From the NCBI RefSeq assembly GCF_020554865.1, contig NZ_JAJCIC010000017.1, forward strand, positions 1 to 64,000: DNA of 64,000 nt. Direction: 5' to 3'. Each line of letters begins with the position of its first letter. Position 1 is the stretch's first letter. Below are positions 43,617 to 52,490 of the stretch, piece by piece. The notes beneath the pieces were generated by a model. The model was given only the letters and a program-made list of their open reading frames with translations. It searched no databases and was not told the origin of the DNA. Source of the DNA: Lacrimispora sp. 210928-DFI.3.58 (lineage in GTDB: Bacteria; Bacillota; Clostridia; Lachnospirales; Lachnospiraceae). The translations under genes and the position numbers were made by a program.

Positions 43617-44957
43617 TTATGAGGCTGTTCTCCCTTTGCCTCTGACCACTGTCACATACATGGTTGTGAGGAAGCCCACCACGGCAAACCATCCCAGCGC
43701 CGTAGCCCAGGCCACTCCTGCCACTCCCCACCGTGGCACCAGGCTGTGGGATGCGATCACCCGCACAGTAATGTTGCAGGTCGTTCCTATGAATGGGATC
43801 ACCACCCTTCCCACTCCTTTAAAATATCCCACAAAATTGCTCCCTATAAAGCATAAAAGATAAAACAGAGAGATCACCCTGATGTAATCCCGCCCATATT
43901 CCAGCGCCGGAGAACTCCCATTTCCTAAAAATAACCGGATGCCCGGCTCTGCAGCCAGGTACATCAGACAGGATATCACAAATCCTAATGCCACGTGGAG
44001 GAAAAGCCCCTGTCGGACGCCCTGCCTCACCCGCCTTTCATTTCCATTGCCGTAGTTCTGTGATACAAAGATAGAGACTCCCTGGCAGCCGCTGTCTCCA
44101 AAGGAATTGGCCAGGCCTTCCAGCCTCATTGTCGCCGTGTAGGCGGCAATTCCCGGTGTTCCCAGTGTATTTACTGTGCTCTGGACCAGGATCTTGCCGA
44201 TGTAGAGGCTGGAGGCCTGGAGTGCTGACACCAACCCCAGCCCAAAGGTACGTTTTAGAAGCCCTCTATGGATCCCCACATCTGCCCGTCTCCATAACAG
44301 TTCCCCATGCTGCATTTTTATGTAAAGCCCGCAGCCCGCCATGGATATGGCCTGAGCAATGACGGTGGCCCCGGCAGCGCCCCGTATTCCTAAGGAAAAC
44401 ACGGCGATGAACATGTAATCAAGGATCAGATTGATACAGGTAGACAGAAACAGGAAGCACAGAGGTGTTTTAGTATCTCCTGTAGCCTGGAGCAGATTGG
44501 AAAACAGATTGTTATAATAGGTAATAAGTAAACCTGAAAGGATGATATGCAGATAATCTCTCACATAATTTTCCAGCTCCTCCGGCGTGTGGATCCCTCG
44601 AAGAACAGACGGCAGGAAAAAGAGGGATGAAAGCGTCAAAAGCAGCGTCAAAAGTCCTCCTGCTGTGACTGCCGTAAATACCTCTCTCCGAAAGCCCTCC
44701 CTGTTCCCTCCTCCATACATCTGGGCAAAGATCACAGATACTCCGATGGAAAAGCCTCCCAGTACAAATACAAACAGATTCATAATGCTTCCTGCAATCC
44801 CCACCGCCCCAAAGGCCTCTGTTCCCAGGAAACGGCCTACGATCAGGGAATCAGCGGCATTGTAGCACTGCTGCAGGATATTGCCTGCAAGCATAGGGGC
44901 AGACAAGGCCATCCGCTGCTTTTTGATATTTCCTTGTAATAGTTCATTGGTCTGCAT
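43617..44957 (-). CDS. MATE-family exporter (second copy)
   Basis: 446-residue polytopic MATE transporter. N-terminal MQTNELLQGNIKKQRMALSA and APMLAGNILQQCYNAADSLI are family-typical, with SVIFAQMYGGGNREGFRRE in the first loop. AGGAG precedes ATG 44957; an 18-codon upstream extension would enter the leader hairpin and is rejected. It has its own promoter and a stem-loop leader. Substrate unknown. Confidence 0.92.
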   Translation of the reverse strand: MQTNELLQGNIKKQRMALSAPMLAGNILQQCYNAADSLIVGRFLGTEAFGAVGIAGSIMNLFVFVLGGFSIGVSVIFAQMYGGGNREGFRREVFTAVTAGGLLTLLLTLSSLFFLPSVLRGIHTPEELENYVRDYLHIILSGLLITYYNNLFSNLLQATGDTKTPLCFLFLSTCINLILDYMFIAVFSLGIRGAAGATVIAQAISMAGCGLYIKMQHGELLWRRADVGIHRGLLKRTFGLGLVSALQASSLYIGKILVQSTVNTLGTPGIAAYTATMRLEGLANSFGDSGCQGVSIFVSQNYGNGNERRVRQGVRQGLFLHVALGFVISCLMYLAAEPGIRLFLGNGSSPALEYGRDYIRVISLFYLLCFIGSNFVGYFKGVGRVVIPFIGTTCNITVRVIASHSLVPRWGVAGVAWATALGWFAVVGFLTTMYVTVVRGKGRTAS

Positions 44958-44977
44958 GTTTCTTTCTCCTGATATGA

Positions 44978-45012
44978 AAATGTGCCTGGAACGGCTTGAT
45001 CCCAGACACATT
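44978..45012 (-). promoter_or_regulatory. Stem-loop leader of the second MATE gene
   Basis: On the minus strand the 5' end of the transcript (AATGTGTCTGG) pairs with CCAGGCACATT before the ribosome binding site. No T-run completes a terminator. It may stabilise or regulate the mRNA. Confidence 0.5.
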
Positions 45013-45013
45013 T

Positions 45014-45042
45014 AGTATACACAGAAGAATAATATATGAAAA
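45014..45042 (-). promoter_or_regulatory. Promoter of the second MATE gene
   Basis: On the minus strand -35 TTTTCA (45037-45042), 17 bases, -10 TATACT (45014-45019), in the 115-base gap behind the GTPase-NYN gene. Confidence 0.5.
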
Positions 45043-45072
45043 ATGCTTATTTTTTATGAAATATATGCGCTA

Positions 45073-47820
45073 TTATTTATATTTTCCTAATCTCACATCA
45101 TCCAGATAGCCTGCCAGCTCCTCATCTGCGTGTTGAAGAAGGTAATTTTTTCCAGGCTTCCCCAGTTTCTGGCGTTCCTCCCGGATCTGGCTGTTAATGC
45201 GTTCAATATCCTCCTTGAGATCCCTGGCAGACATGAGCAGACAGCCCTGTCCGTAGATGATCAGCTGCTCCAGGCCGTCAGAGGTGGCAACTGTCACATG
45301 GTATTTCCGGCCGATCTTATGGGCCAGCTTTTCGATGTACTGGTCTGCTGTTTCTGCCTCCTTTGTGTAGACCACATGGATGTTGTGATAATCCAGGGCC
45401 TGGCCGGTGCTGCCTGTGACCTTGTAGGCATCAAATACTACGATCAGGGTGCATTTCTTATAGCCCTGATAGTTGCAGAGGATGTCCATTAATTTCTGGC
45501 GTGCTCCGTCAATAGTAATCTTTGACAGCTCCCGAAGCTCCTCCCAGGCAAAAATGATATTGTAGCCGTCCACCAGAAGGTACTCTTCGCCGTCATCATT
45601 CTGGCTGGGGGACTTATCCTTCTTTATATCCCTCCGGTCTTTTGAAGGCTGAGGCTGGCAGGACACCTGGCGCGGGCCATCCTGGTTTGGATTACGGCGT
45701 TTCTGCTCTCCGAAAGTGCGGATAAAAATGGCCTCCAGCTCCTTATCATCGGTCCAGGAGCTGCCGGAAGCTGCTCCCGACATCCCGCGGGACCGGTTTT
45801 TCTGGTCCGGGCCCTGATGCTCTCCTTCCGGAAGGGTGCCTGCCTCCTCCAGCTCCTCATTCGCTCCGCACTCCCCGGTCTTTGCCCGCACAGCCGCCGG
45901 TGTCTCCACATGCATGTACTCCTTCACCCGATCCCAGGGCACCAGATAACCTGCGCCATGGGAGCAGAACACAGAACCTGTGGGATTGGCGGTGTCTGCC
46001 TCCGGGTCATAGCCCATGGCCTCCACCATTTCCTCCTCATTGTGACATGGCTCATAGCCTTTTAAGGTCACAGCCAGGCGGCCCCGGCCCCTGGTGTAGG
46101 CAGCTACCTCCATCTGATAATCCCGCATATTCACCACAGGTGCCTTTCCTGTGAGGATACTCATCTCTCCGGACACTTCCGGCGCATCAAAGGTTCCCTG
46201 CATTCTCTCAATATCCGCCATAGCCCTTCCCACAGCCTCTGACGGAATCTCAAGACGGAAATCATAGTAAGGCTCCAGCAGGCGGCATTCTGCCTCCATA
46301 AGCCCCTGGCGCAGTGCCCTGTAAGTGGCCTGCCGGAAATCTCCGCCCTCGGTGTGTTTCATATGTGCCCGCCCTGCCACCAGGGTGATCCTCATATCTG
46401 TGATTTCTGAACCTGTGAGCACACCTCTGTGGCGCTTTTCCTCCAAATGGGTCAGGACCAGGCGCTGCCAGTTTCTGTCAAGGGCATCCTCACTGCAGCT
46501 GGTTTCAAACTGCAGACCGCTCCCCGGCTCTCCCGGTTCCATCAAAAGATGCACCTCCGCATAGTGGCGCAAGGGCTCAAAATGCCCTACTCCCTCCACT
46601 GCGTTCAGTATCGTTTCCTTATACACAATATTTCCTGTGCCAAACTCTACCTCCAGGCCAAAGCGTTCCTTTATCAGGCTCTTTAAAATCTCAATCTGGA
46701 CCGCTCCCATGACCTGGGCCTGTATCTCTCCCAGCTCTTCCTTCCATTCAATGTGAAGCTGGGGCTCTTCCTCCTCCAGCTGCCTCAGATCTTTCAGCAC
46801 CTTCTGCAGATCGCAGCCCTCAGGCAGCATGACCTGATAGGTCAGCACCGGCTCCAGCACGGGCCGCTCAGACTCCTTCTCTGTCCCCAGTCCCTGTCCC
46901 GGATAAGTGGACACCGGCCCCGTCACCGCACACACCGTACCGCAGTCCGCCTCCCCCACTGTCTCATACTTTGCCCCGGAGTAGATCCGTATCTGGTTGA
47001 CCTTCTCCCCCTGGTCTCCCGGCAACGTATCCTTTACCCTGAGAAGCCCGCTTGTGATCTTCATGTGGGTCAGACGGTTCCCCTGGTCATCGCGGGAGAT
47101 CTTGTAGACCTTTGCACCAAAGGGGGCTGTGATGCTTTCCTTTCCGGGCGCCTCCATATACATCCGAAGCCCCTCCAAAAACTCCTCCACGCCCTCCAGC
47201 TTAAGAGCCGATCCAAAGTAACAGGGGAATACCTTCCGCTCTGCCGTCAGCCGCCTTATTTCCTGCGTCTCCACTCTTCCTGTCTCCAGATAGTGTTCCA
47301 TCACCTGCTCATCGCACATAGCAAGGTTTTCCCACAGTTCATCCTCACTTGTCCCAAAATCAATGCAGCTCTCATCCAGACGCTTCTTCAGATCCTCCAA
47401 CAGCACCCGGCGGTCTGTCCCCAACTGGTCCATTTTGTTGATAAAAATAAAGGCAGGTATATGGCAGCGCTTTAACAGCCTCCACAGGGTCTCCGTATGT
47501 CCCTGCACGCCGTCCGCCCCATTGATCACCAGGATCCCGTAATCCAGCACCTGCAGGGTACGCTCCATCTCCGCCGAAAAATCCACATGTCCCGGCGTAT
47601 CCAACAGGGTCACCGAATACTCCCCCAGCTCAAACACCGCCTGCTTTGAAAATATGGTAATCCCCCTGGCCCGCTCCAGCTCGTAAGTATCTAAAAATGC
47701 ATCCCGGTTATCCACCCGCCCCAGCTTCCGGATGCTTCCGGTGAGGTACAGGATGCCCTCCGACAAGGTGGTCTTCCCGGCGTCTACATGGGCCAGGATG
47801 CCGATTACTATTTTTTTCAT
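45073..47820 (-). CDS. Tet(M)-like translational GTPase fused to a Rae1/YacP NYN ribonuclease
   Basis: 915 residues. Residues 1 to about 650 follow EF-G/Tet(M) architecture: HVDAGKT (11-17), DTPGHVDF (74-81), NKMD (128-131), then domains II-V ending YTRGRGRLAVTLKGYEP. The domain IV tip reads HMKHTEGGDFR where Tet(M) has its SPVSTPADFR loop, so tetracycline protection is doubtful. A polar linker (about 655-740) leads to an NYN domain (745-915) very like Bacillus subtilis Rae1, the ribosome A-site mRNA endonuclease: LLVDGYN (Asp751), VVFDAY (Asp797), KEAETADQYIEKLA (Asp826) and ATSDGLEQ (Asp848). Inferred: ribosome-targeted mRNA cleavage. MNT-HEPN lies just upstream. Confidence 0.92.
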   Translation of the reverse strand: MKKIVIGILAHVDAGKTTLSEGILYLTGSIRKLGRVDNRDAFLDTYELERARGITIFSKQAVFELGEYSVTLLDTPGHVDFSAEMERTLQVLDYGILVINGADGVQGHTETLWRLLKRCHIPAFIFINKMDQLGTDRRVLLEDLKKRLDESCIDFGTSEDELWENLAMCDEQVMEHYLETGRVETQEIRRLTAERKVFPCYFGSALKLEGVEEFLEGLRMYMEAPGKESITAPFGAKVYKISRDDQGNRLTHMKITSGLLRVKDTLPGDQGEKVNQIRIYSGAKYETVGEADCGTVCAVTGPVSTYPGQGLGTEKESERPVLEPVLTYQVMLPEGCDLQKVLKDLRQLEEEEPQLHIEWKEELGEIQAQVMGAVQIEILKSLIKERFGLEVEFGTGNIVYKETILNAVEGVGHFEPLRHYAEVHLLMEPGEPGSGLQFETSCSEDALDRNWQRLVLTHLEEKRHRGVLTGSEITDMRITLVAGRAHMKHTEGGDFRQATYRALRQGLMEAECRLLEPYYDFRLEIPSEAVGRAMADIERMQGTFDAPEVSGEMSILTGKAPVVNMRDYQMEVAAYTRGRGRLAVTLKGYEPCHNEEEMVEAMGYDPEADTANPTGSVFCSHGAGYLVPWDRVKEYMHVETPAAVRAKTGECGANEELEEAGTLPEGEHQGPDQKNRSRGMSGAASGSSWTDDKELEAIFIRTFGEQKRRNPNQDGPRQVSCQPQPSKDRRDIKKDKSPSQNDDGEEYLLVDGYNIIFAWEELRELSKITIDGARQKLMDILCNYQGYKKCTLIVVFDAYKVTGSTGQALDYHNIHVVYTKEAETADQYIEKLAHKIGRKYHVTVATSDGLEQLIIYGQGCLLMSARDLKEDIERINSQIREERQKLGKPGKNYLLQHADEELAGYLDDVRLGKYK

Positions 47821-47858
47821 AATATCACAAACTCTCTATTTTTATTATCCACCGGCCT

Positions 47859-48248
47859 TTATAGCCAGTGATCTTCCGCTTCTTTTTTTAGTTCGCAGAA
47901 CATATCGTAAAAATGTTCCTTTGCCTGCGCTACAATACCAAGGGCAATATTTTCATTGTAGGAATACGCCACATTATTTCTCTCCTGCAGTGCCCGAAGC
48001 CACAGGTCTTCATCTTTTATCATTCCTGCCTTATATGCCGTCTTTAAAATGATCTTCGGCGAGCCTGTTGCTCCTTCCTCATATCCATGATTTTCCAACA
48101 TATTCTTCATCATTTTCCACGCTTGTTCAAAGCATAATTCATATAAGCCTACCAAGCCTGTCAGTATAACCGTATCATACGGTTCTTTGTAATTGTAGAT
48201 TTCCTTCATATTTGACAGAGCAGCACAAAAATTCTCATACTTTCTCAT
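47859..48248 (-). CDS. HEPN/HepT-like protein of an MNT-HEPN pair
   Basis: 129-residue helical protein of the HI0074 / nucleotidyltransferase-substrate-binding family, HepT toxin-like. The RNase motif of active HEPN proteins, R-x4-H-x-Y, reads R90-NNVA-Y95-S-Y97 here: the catalytic His is Tyr, while the Tyr that MntA-type partners AMPylate is kept. RNase activity is therefore in doubt. It overlaps the MNT gene by 14 bases and lies 38 bases upstream of the GTPase-NYN gene. Confidence 0.85.
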   Translation of the reverse strand: MRKYENFCAALSNMKEIYNYKEPYDTVILTGLVGLYELCFEQAWKMMKNMLENHGYEEGATGSPKIILKTAYKAGMIKDEDLWLRALQERNNVAYSYNENIALGIVAQAKEHFYDMFCELKKEAEDHWL

Positions 48249-48528
48249 AGATCACAATCCCCTCCTTTCTGATCGAATCTGCCAGCTCCTGCTGCACATC
48301 TCTTGCCAAATCAACAATATCATACTCCAGTAATGTTGATGTTTCCTCGTCTATATCCAGCGCAAACCGCGCAAAATCTCCGCCCTCCACCGCCAGATCA
48401 ATATCACTCTTTTTACGAAAATCCCCCCGTGCCCTGGAACCAAAAAGGATAACCTTTTTTACGTTGTAGTTCTCTGCCAGCGCGCAGATCTCTTCGATCA
48501 CAATGGGCCTGATTCCTGTTTCTGTCAT
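48235..48528 (-). CDS. MNT-type minimal nucleotidyltransferase (MntA antitoxin-like)
   Basis: 97-residue minimal nucleotidyltransferase. The GSx10DxD motif is complete: GSRARGDFRKKSDID at residues 30-44, with a third acidic residue in LEYDIVDL. In MntA-HepT systems this protein AMPylates the HEPN partner to silence it. GGGAGG precedes ATG 48528. First gene of the pair and possibly of a transcript continuing into the GTPase-NYN gene. Confidence 0.92.
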   Translation of the reverse strand: MTETGIRPIVIEEICALAENYNVKKVILFGSRARGDFRKKSDIDLAVEGGDFARFALDIDEETSTLLEYDIVDLARDVQQELADSIRKEGIVIYEKV

Positions 48529-48565
48529 CCTTTTCCTCCCTCACTGAATAGCTGTCAGCAAATAT

Positions 48566-48594
48566 ATGATAACATGACCTCTCCCTATTATCAA
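48566..48594 (-). promoter_or_regulatory. Promoter of the MNT-HEPN genes
   Basis: On the minus strand -35 TTGATA (48589-48594), 17 bases, -10 TATCAT (48566-48571), about 40 bases before the MNT start. Confidence 0.6.
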
Positions 48595-48696
48595 TTTTAA
48601 TCTTTAATTTCCTACTACTGTTGTTTGAACTGGCGATTGGAAAAGATACCTTTCATTATCTGAAAAGGAATGATCACTCCTGGAAAGCCTCTCACT

Positions 48697-48725
48697 AAAA
48701 ACGGGAGCCTGTGCAGACTCCCGTT
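48697..48725 (-). terminator. Intrinsic terminator after the SseB-domain gene
   Basis: On the minus strand AACGGGAG pairs with CTCCCGTT and is followed by T residues, 14 bases after the stop codon at 48739. Confidence 0.85.
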
Positions 48726-48738
48726 CTCTTTTCTACAC

Positions 48739-49491
48739 CTATTTAGTTCTTGTTATTGTCAAAGGCATATTCACACCCATAGGATTTAACACGATCCCCT
48801 TTGCCTCCTTCGGAAGAGCCTGGGGGATCTTGTCCGCCTTAATCACCAGGGGGCGAAGATTATTTTCCCGGTTGAATTTCTGAAATTCCAAAATGTCAGT
48901 GAAGATCGGCTGGAACAGCTCTTCCTTGTTCAGCTTTACCAGAGGAATGCCGTTGCCCTCCTTCTGCACTGCCACCACATAGCTGCCCTTTGTAAAGTTG
49001 CTTGCGATCTCCTCCTGAAGCTCCTTCAGCTTCGGATCTGCCTCCTGTCCCGGCTTTTTCCGAAACTCCTGCATATAGTACAGAGCAGTCAGATGAAGAG
49101 CGGGATTCTCTACCCATACCTTTCCGTCCGGCTGTTCATCCGTGCCTGCCCGTTTCACAAAATCGGACAGCTGCACCAGGCATGTTCCTCCCTCTGTATC
49201 CACGGACATGGCGTTAACGCCCATCGTGTAGAGGCTGGTGTAGAACAGCAGCAGCTGGCGGTTCTCCAGCTTTGCCACTGTAACTGGCGTCTTCTCTGCC
49301 AAAAGGCGGGCAGCCTCCTTCTTTGCCTTTTCCAGATCAAAAAATACAAATACCTCGTCATCAAAGGTCTCCGGATCGCAGAGCACATAAGGTGCTCTGG
49401 TGCAGGCTGAAAATATGACATAAAGCTCCTGTGTCTGGCGAAGCTTAAGGGTGATTGGGTTTGCAGATGTCTTGTTTGTATCCTTATCCAT
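48739..49491 (-). CDS. SseB-domain protein of unknown function
   Basis: 250-residue soluble protein. Its N-terminal half (about 20-135) resembles the SseB N-terminal domain, with LYVIFSACTRAPYV, EVFVFFDLEKAKKEA and LLLFYTSLYTMGVNAM. The C-terminal half ends in KGIVLNPMGVNMPLTITR, also seen in SseB proteins (the NP-x-x pattern). No catalytic residues recognised. Monocistronic, between its own promoter and terminator. Confidence 0.75.
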   Translation of the reverse strand: MDKDTNKTSANPITLKLRQTQELYVIFSACTRAPYVLCDPETFDDEVFVFFDLEKAKKEAARLLAEKTPVTVAKLENRQLLLFYTSLYTMGVNAMSVDTEGGTCLVQLSDFVKRAGTDEQPDGKVWVENPALHLTALYYMQEFRKKPGQEADPKLKELQEEIASNFTKGSYVVAVQKEGNGIPLVKLNKEELFQPIFTDILEFQKFNRENNLRPLVIKADKIPQALPKEAKGIVLNPMGVNMPLTITRTK

Positions 49492-49586
49492 GTGTTTCTT
49501 CTCCTGTCCTGCCTGCTTTTTCTTTTATAAGTCATCCATTGTGTATACAGGCAGCCGTGTAGTATTCTTTCCGAATAGTTACCCGA

Positions 49587-49615
49587 ATTGTATCATATTG
49601 GGGCAGGATGTGCAA
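49587..49615 (-). promoter_or_regulatory. Promoter of the SseB-domain gene
   Basis: On the minus strand -35 TTGCAC (49610-49615), 17 bases, -10 TACAAT (49587-49592), about 95 bases before the start codon. Confidence 0.6.
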
Positions 49616-49619
49616 TGAT

Positions 49620-50407
49620 TTGTAACAAAAGAAAATCTGTTTAACACAAATAAGGTAACAGTTCAGCTCTCCTTGGTGGACACTGCTCTTTCCATGCTGT
49701 AGAATAAAGAAAAAACCAAAGGAGAAATCCCTCATGCCAAAGAAGCCTACAAAGCTCGAAATTCAGCTGTGGATTCCTGCCGCTTGTAAGCGATCTTGCC
49801 TGCAAAGATTTTCAATGAGCAGCCTGCCGTCAGAGCTGCTACCGCAAAGGAAGTAGCTGAGTATATAAAGATAAGAAAATAAAATGTATCCGCCACTCTA
49901 TCTCACACCAATTGAATACGAGTATGACGGAAAGCTCATATTCTTAACTATTGCAAGGTAGCTCGCAGTAAAAAAGAAATTTGTTCCTATTTGGGATATA
50001 GGAATCTCACATTTTTTACAAAAAAACATCTCATGCCGCTGATCCTGTCCGGCAAACTAAAAATGACTATCCCCGACAAACCAAACAGCCGACTCCAAAA
50101 ATATATAAAAGCCTAAAAATCCCCTCTGCAGGAGAAACCGTTGAAATATCCTGGTAAAGAGAAGAATCTTCTCCTACCTGCTGGCTCAGGGCATTCAGCT
50201 GGAGCATAGACATCAACGCCGCATTCTTCTTCGCCTGCAGACACGGAGACAAAGACCATGCCAGGAGTATCCAGGCAAAAGTCCGGAAGAAAGATATCAT
50301 GGCGGCCAATCTGGACATCAATGAAAAAGAGGTCATTGTCCTTTGATGAACGCTGATAAGGAAGTTTTAAAAACAAACCATCTTAACGTCTGACAAATAG
50401 GTAAAGC
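49620..50407. other. Gene-poor stretch with decayed coding fragments
   Basis: No intact gene is supported in these roughly 790 bases. A 40-codon frame starts at 49734 behind AAAGGAG (MPKKPTKLEIQLW...), and in a shifted frame nearby a stretch ends ATAKEVAEYIKIRK before a stop; together these look like a frameshifted remnant. Around 50240-50345 another plus-strand stretch (KVRKKDIMAANLDINEK) has no start. An 89-codon minus frame at 50067-50336 has no ribosome binding site or recognisable family. Probable scar DNA. Confidence 0.4.
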
Positions 50408-50450
50408 AAAAAGAAGTGTATTGCCATCACAAGTAATGCACTTCTTTTTT
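50408..50450. terminator. Bidirectional intrinsic terminator
   Basis: AAGAAGTG and CACTTCTT pair and are flanked by an A-run before and six T residues after, so it can work on both strands. It separates the gene-poor stretch from the sigma-like fragment. Confidence 0.75.
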
Positions 50451-50486
50451 GCTTATTTCTTTACGCTATCATATTAGACGCACTAA

Positions 50487-50672
50487 TCAATATTCGGACA
50501 AATTCTGTCCATCTCTATAAAGTCTAAAAAAAGCATAGTCAAGTGATATTTCATGCTTCTGTTTTCTCCTCAAATCGCGATATGCGTTGCGTGCTGCATT
50601 GCGGAGAACGACTTTGCAATAGGTGTTGAAAGCATACTCGATATGCTCCATAAATTGTTCAGAATACCTCAT
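50487..50672 (-). pseudogene. Truncated sigma-70-like protein of a conjugative element
   Basis: 61 codons resembling the N-terminus of the short sigma-like regulators of Firmicute conjugative transposons (EHIEYAFNTYCKVVLRNAAR, then NAYRDLRRKQKHEISLDY). Full-length relatives are about twice as long; similarity ends after about residue 46, then RLYRDGQNLSEY and a stop. The DNA-binding region is absent. Evidence for an old mobile-element insertion or deletion here. Confidence 0.6.
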
Positions 50673-50775
50673 TTTCTCATCACCCCCTTTCTTTCCAGTA
50701 GGAAGCTATTACAACAAACGCCCATGCAGAATAAGACCGCATGAGCGTTTAAGTAATATGAGCTATTATGGCATA

Positions 50776-50868
50776 CTAAAGGTGTAGACAGCTCATACTC
50801 ATGGGCGGAATACTCCGCTGTATGAAATAGGATTTTTTTAATAACTGTCTGTTAGCTAATAAAAACAT
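50776..50868 (-). CDS. Candidate 30-residue small ORF
   Basis: A short frame (MFLLANRQLLKKSY... ending MSCLHL) begins nine bases after a strong AAGGAGG. That ribosome binding site lies in the loop of a small hairpin (GGCGxTA / TAxCGCC). It sits 103 bases upstream of the sigma-like fragment. Could be a leader peptide or another relic. The rest of 50673-51015 holds two small hairpins (about 50922-50946 and 50985-51010) and nothing else I recognise. Confidence 0.3.
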   Translation of the reverse strand: MFLLANRQLLKKSYFIQRSIPPMSMSCLHL

Positions 50869-51015
50869 GGCGATACCTCCTTGATACCGCCATAGACATT
50901 TTTGTCAACATAATAAAATAGGCGGCTCTGAATTTCAAAGCCGTCCATAAAATACTTTCGCGCATGAGTAATGATACTGTACGACGGCTTTTTTCTTTTG
51001 CCGTCGTGCGGCAAT

Positions 51016-51636
51016 TTAACGCAAGTATTCGATATTTCCTGACTGTATCTCGGTTATATGTTGTCGAATACGTTCTTCAGACCAATTCCACCATTTTATT
51101 TTAAGCAGAAAATCAATCGTTTCTTGGGTAAAACGCTTTCTTATAAGCTTTGCCGGAACACCGCCGACGATTGTATATGGGGGAACATCTTTTGTAACAA
51201 CGGCGCGGGTTCCGATAACAGCGCCGTCCCCAATCGTAACACCTGCTAACACAACTGCTTCATAACCAATCCAAACATCATTCCCGATCACAATATCGCC
51301 TTTGTTATCCCAGGCTTTTGTAATATCCTTCATATCTAAATTCCATTCTTCAGAAAATATGGGGAATGGATAGGTAGAAAGCGAAGATAAACTGTGATTT
51401 GCACTATTGAATATAAATTTTGCTCCGCAGGCAATCGAACAAAACTTACCGATTATCAGCTTATCCTGGTTGATTGGGTACTGATATAAAACATTATTTT
51501 TCTCAAAATCCTTTGGTTCTCTGACAAAATCGTTATACATTGTATAATCGCCGATTATGATATTGGGATTGCTGATGACACTTTTTAAATAGACTGTTTC
51601 TTTGTCCTTTGAACGGGGATAAATTTTCTGTGGCAT
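51016..51636 (-). CDS. Vat/CatB-family xenobiotic acetyltransferase
   Basis: 206-residue left-handed beta-helix enzyme. It matches streptogramin A acetyltransferases (Vat) in length and order: [30 protein letters not shown], the catalytic-His segment [35 protein letters not shown] and [18 protein letters not shown]. Resistance to a named drug cannot be assigned by reading; other members of the family acylate different substrates. AAAGGAG selects ATG 51636. Downstream partner of the Ntn-hydrolase gene, 16 bases apart. Confidence 0.85.
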   Translation of the reverse strand: MPQKIYPRSKDKETVYLKSVISNPNIIIGDYTMYNDFVREPKDFEKNNVLYQYPINQDKLIIGKFCSIACGAKFIFNSANHSLSSLSTYPFPIFSEEWNLDMKDITKAWDNKGDIVIGNDVWIGYEAVVLAGVTIGDGAVIGTRAVVTKDVPPYTIVGGVPAKLIRKRFTQETIDFLLKIKWWNWSEERIRQHITEIQSGNIEYLR

Positions 51637-51652
51637 GACTGCTCCTTTCATG

Positions 51653-52357
51653 TTATGCAAATGGAAAAGTAAATTTTTTGATATGCTCAAAGTGATTATT
51701 CTCTGCATAATACACTGTTCGTTCATTTACAGAATAAACAAATGAAACTCTGGTCGCCCACGCGCCCTCTTGCCGGACAGCGTGAAGTAATGTAAATGCG
51801 CCGGAAACTGAAAACTCGTTTTTACAGCTATCTAATAACTGCAAAGCCCGTTCATACCTATCATCACCCGGCACAATAAAATCTCTCGTACTTTCCGGCC
51901 TCATCAAAGAATAATTCGTTATCAAGGAATACTTACTCTGTTCTTCCCTGTAACCAATTCCCGGTTCAATTACCAATGTGCGTCCATGAACATCAGACAG
52001 CATTGCCTGCATGGTAGCGTCCGACGCATAAACGATTTTCTTAGACCTAACAATTTGAAGAACCTCATCAAAGGAAATCTGCGCCTTGATAAACTGCTCT
52101 GTTAAATCGGCAATCGTCATACAGTTACCACTGTCTTGATACGCTCCGGCAGAATTGCCATGCACATATAGCAGCGTTCCTGCATTTCCGTTTTGATTCA
52201 CTCCATGATAAGAATGATAGACTCCGTCTGGCCGCAAAATTCCGATATAGAAACGCTCTTTTTGTTTCATTACTTTATGCGTCCATACAGAAAGGTCAAT
52301 GTCAAAATTAAAGCCTGTTATTATGTCGCTTCCACGATAAACAAATCTGGTACACAT
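51653..52357 (-). CDS. Ntn-hydrolase, choloylglycine/linear amide hydrolase family
   Basis: 234-residue protein starting Met-Cys, so Cys2 becomes the N-terminal nucleophile after Met removal. [19 protein letters not shown], and the late [19 protein letters not shown] match the linear amide C-N hydrolase group (bile-salt hydrolase, penicillin V acylase). It is about 80-90 residues shorter than true bile-salt hydrolases. Substrate unknown; cleavage of an acyl-amide is expected. AAAGGCGG precedes the ATG. Confidence 0.82.
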   Translation of the reverse strand: MCTRFVYRGSDIITGFNFDIDLSVWTHKVMKQKERFYIGILRPDGVYHSYHGVNQNGNAGTLLYVHGNSAGAYQDSGNCMTIADLTEQFIKAQISFDEVLQIVRSKKIVYASDATMQAMLSDVHGRTLVIEPGIGYREEQSKYSLITNYSLMRPESTRDFIVPGDDRYERALQLLDSCKNEFSVSGAFTLLHAVRQEGAWATRVSFVYSVNERTVYYAENNHFEHIKKFTFPFA

Positions 52358-52451
52358 AGCAGCCGCCTTTCATAAAATCTTTGTATGCTTCACTTTTAGT
52401 TTACAGACATTCAGATAGACATTCTATACACTGTACGATACCGAAATGATT

Positions 52452-52487
52452 GGTATAAAATAAGAGGCTGCTCTTGGCAGCCCCTTA
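52452..52487 (-). terminator. Intrinsic terminator after the CD3324-type gene
   Basis: On the minus strand GGGGCTGC pairs with GCAGCCTC around a CAAGA loop and is followed by a T-rich stretch, four bases past the stop. Confidence 0.75.
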
Positions 52488-52490
52488 CGG

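Noticed and set aside
46753..47475. Long plus-strand frame opposite the GTPase fusion
   Set aside because: Antisense shadow of clearly coding minus-strand sequence.
45073..47820. Tetracycline resistance gene of the tet(M) class
   Set aside because: The GTPase part is homologous, but the domain IV loop that displaces the drug in Tet(M) is replaced, and a nuclease domain is attached. I annotate it as a translational GTPase fusion only.
50067..50336. 89-codon minus-strand frame in the gene-poor region
   Set aside because: No ribosome binding site, no recognisable domain and no neighbours that would support it.
51653..52357. Bile-salt hydrolase
   Set aside because: It shares the Cys2 Ntn-hydrolase start, but it is much shorter than known bile-salt hydrolases and substrate residues could not be matched.
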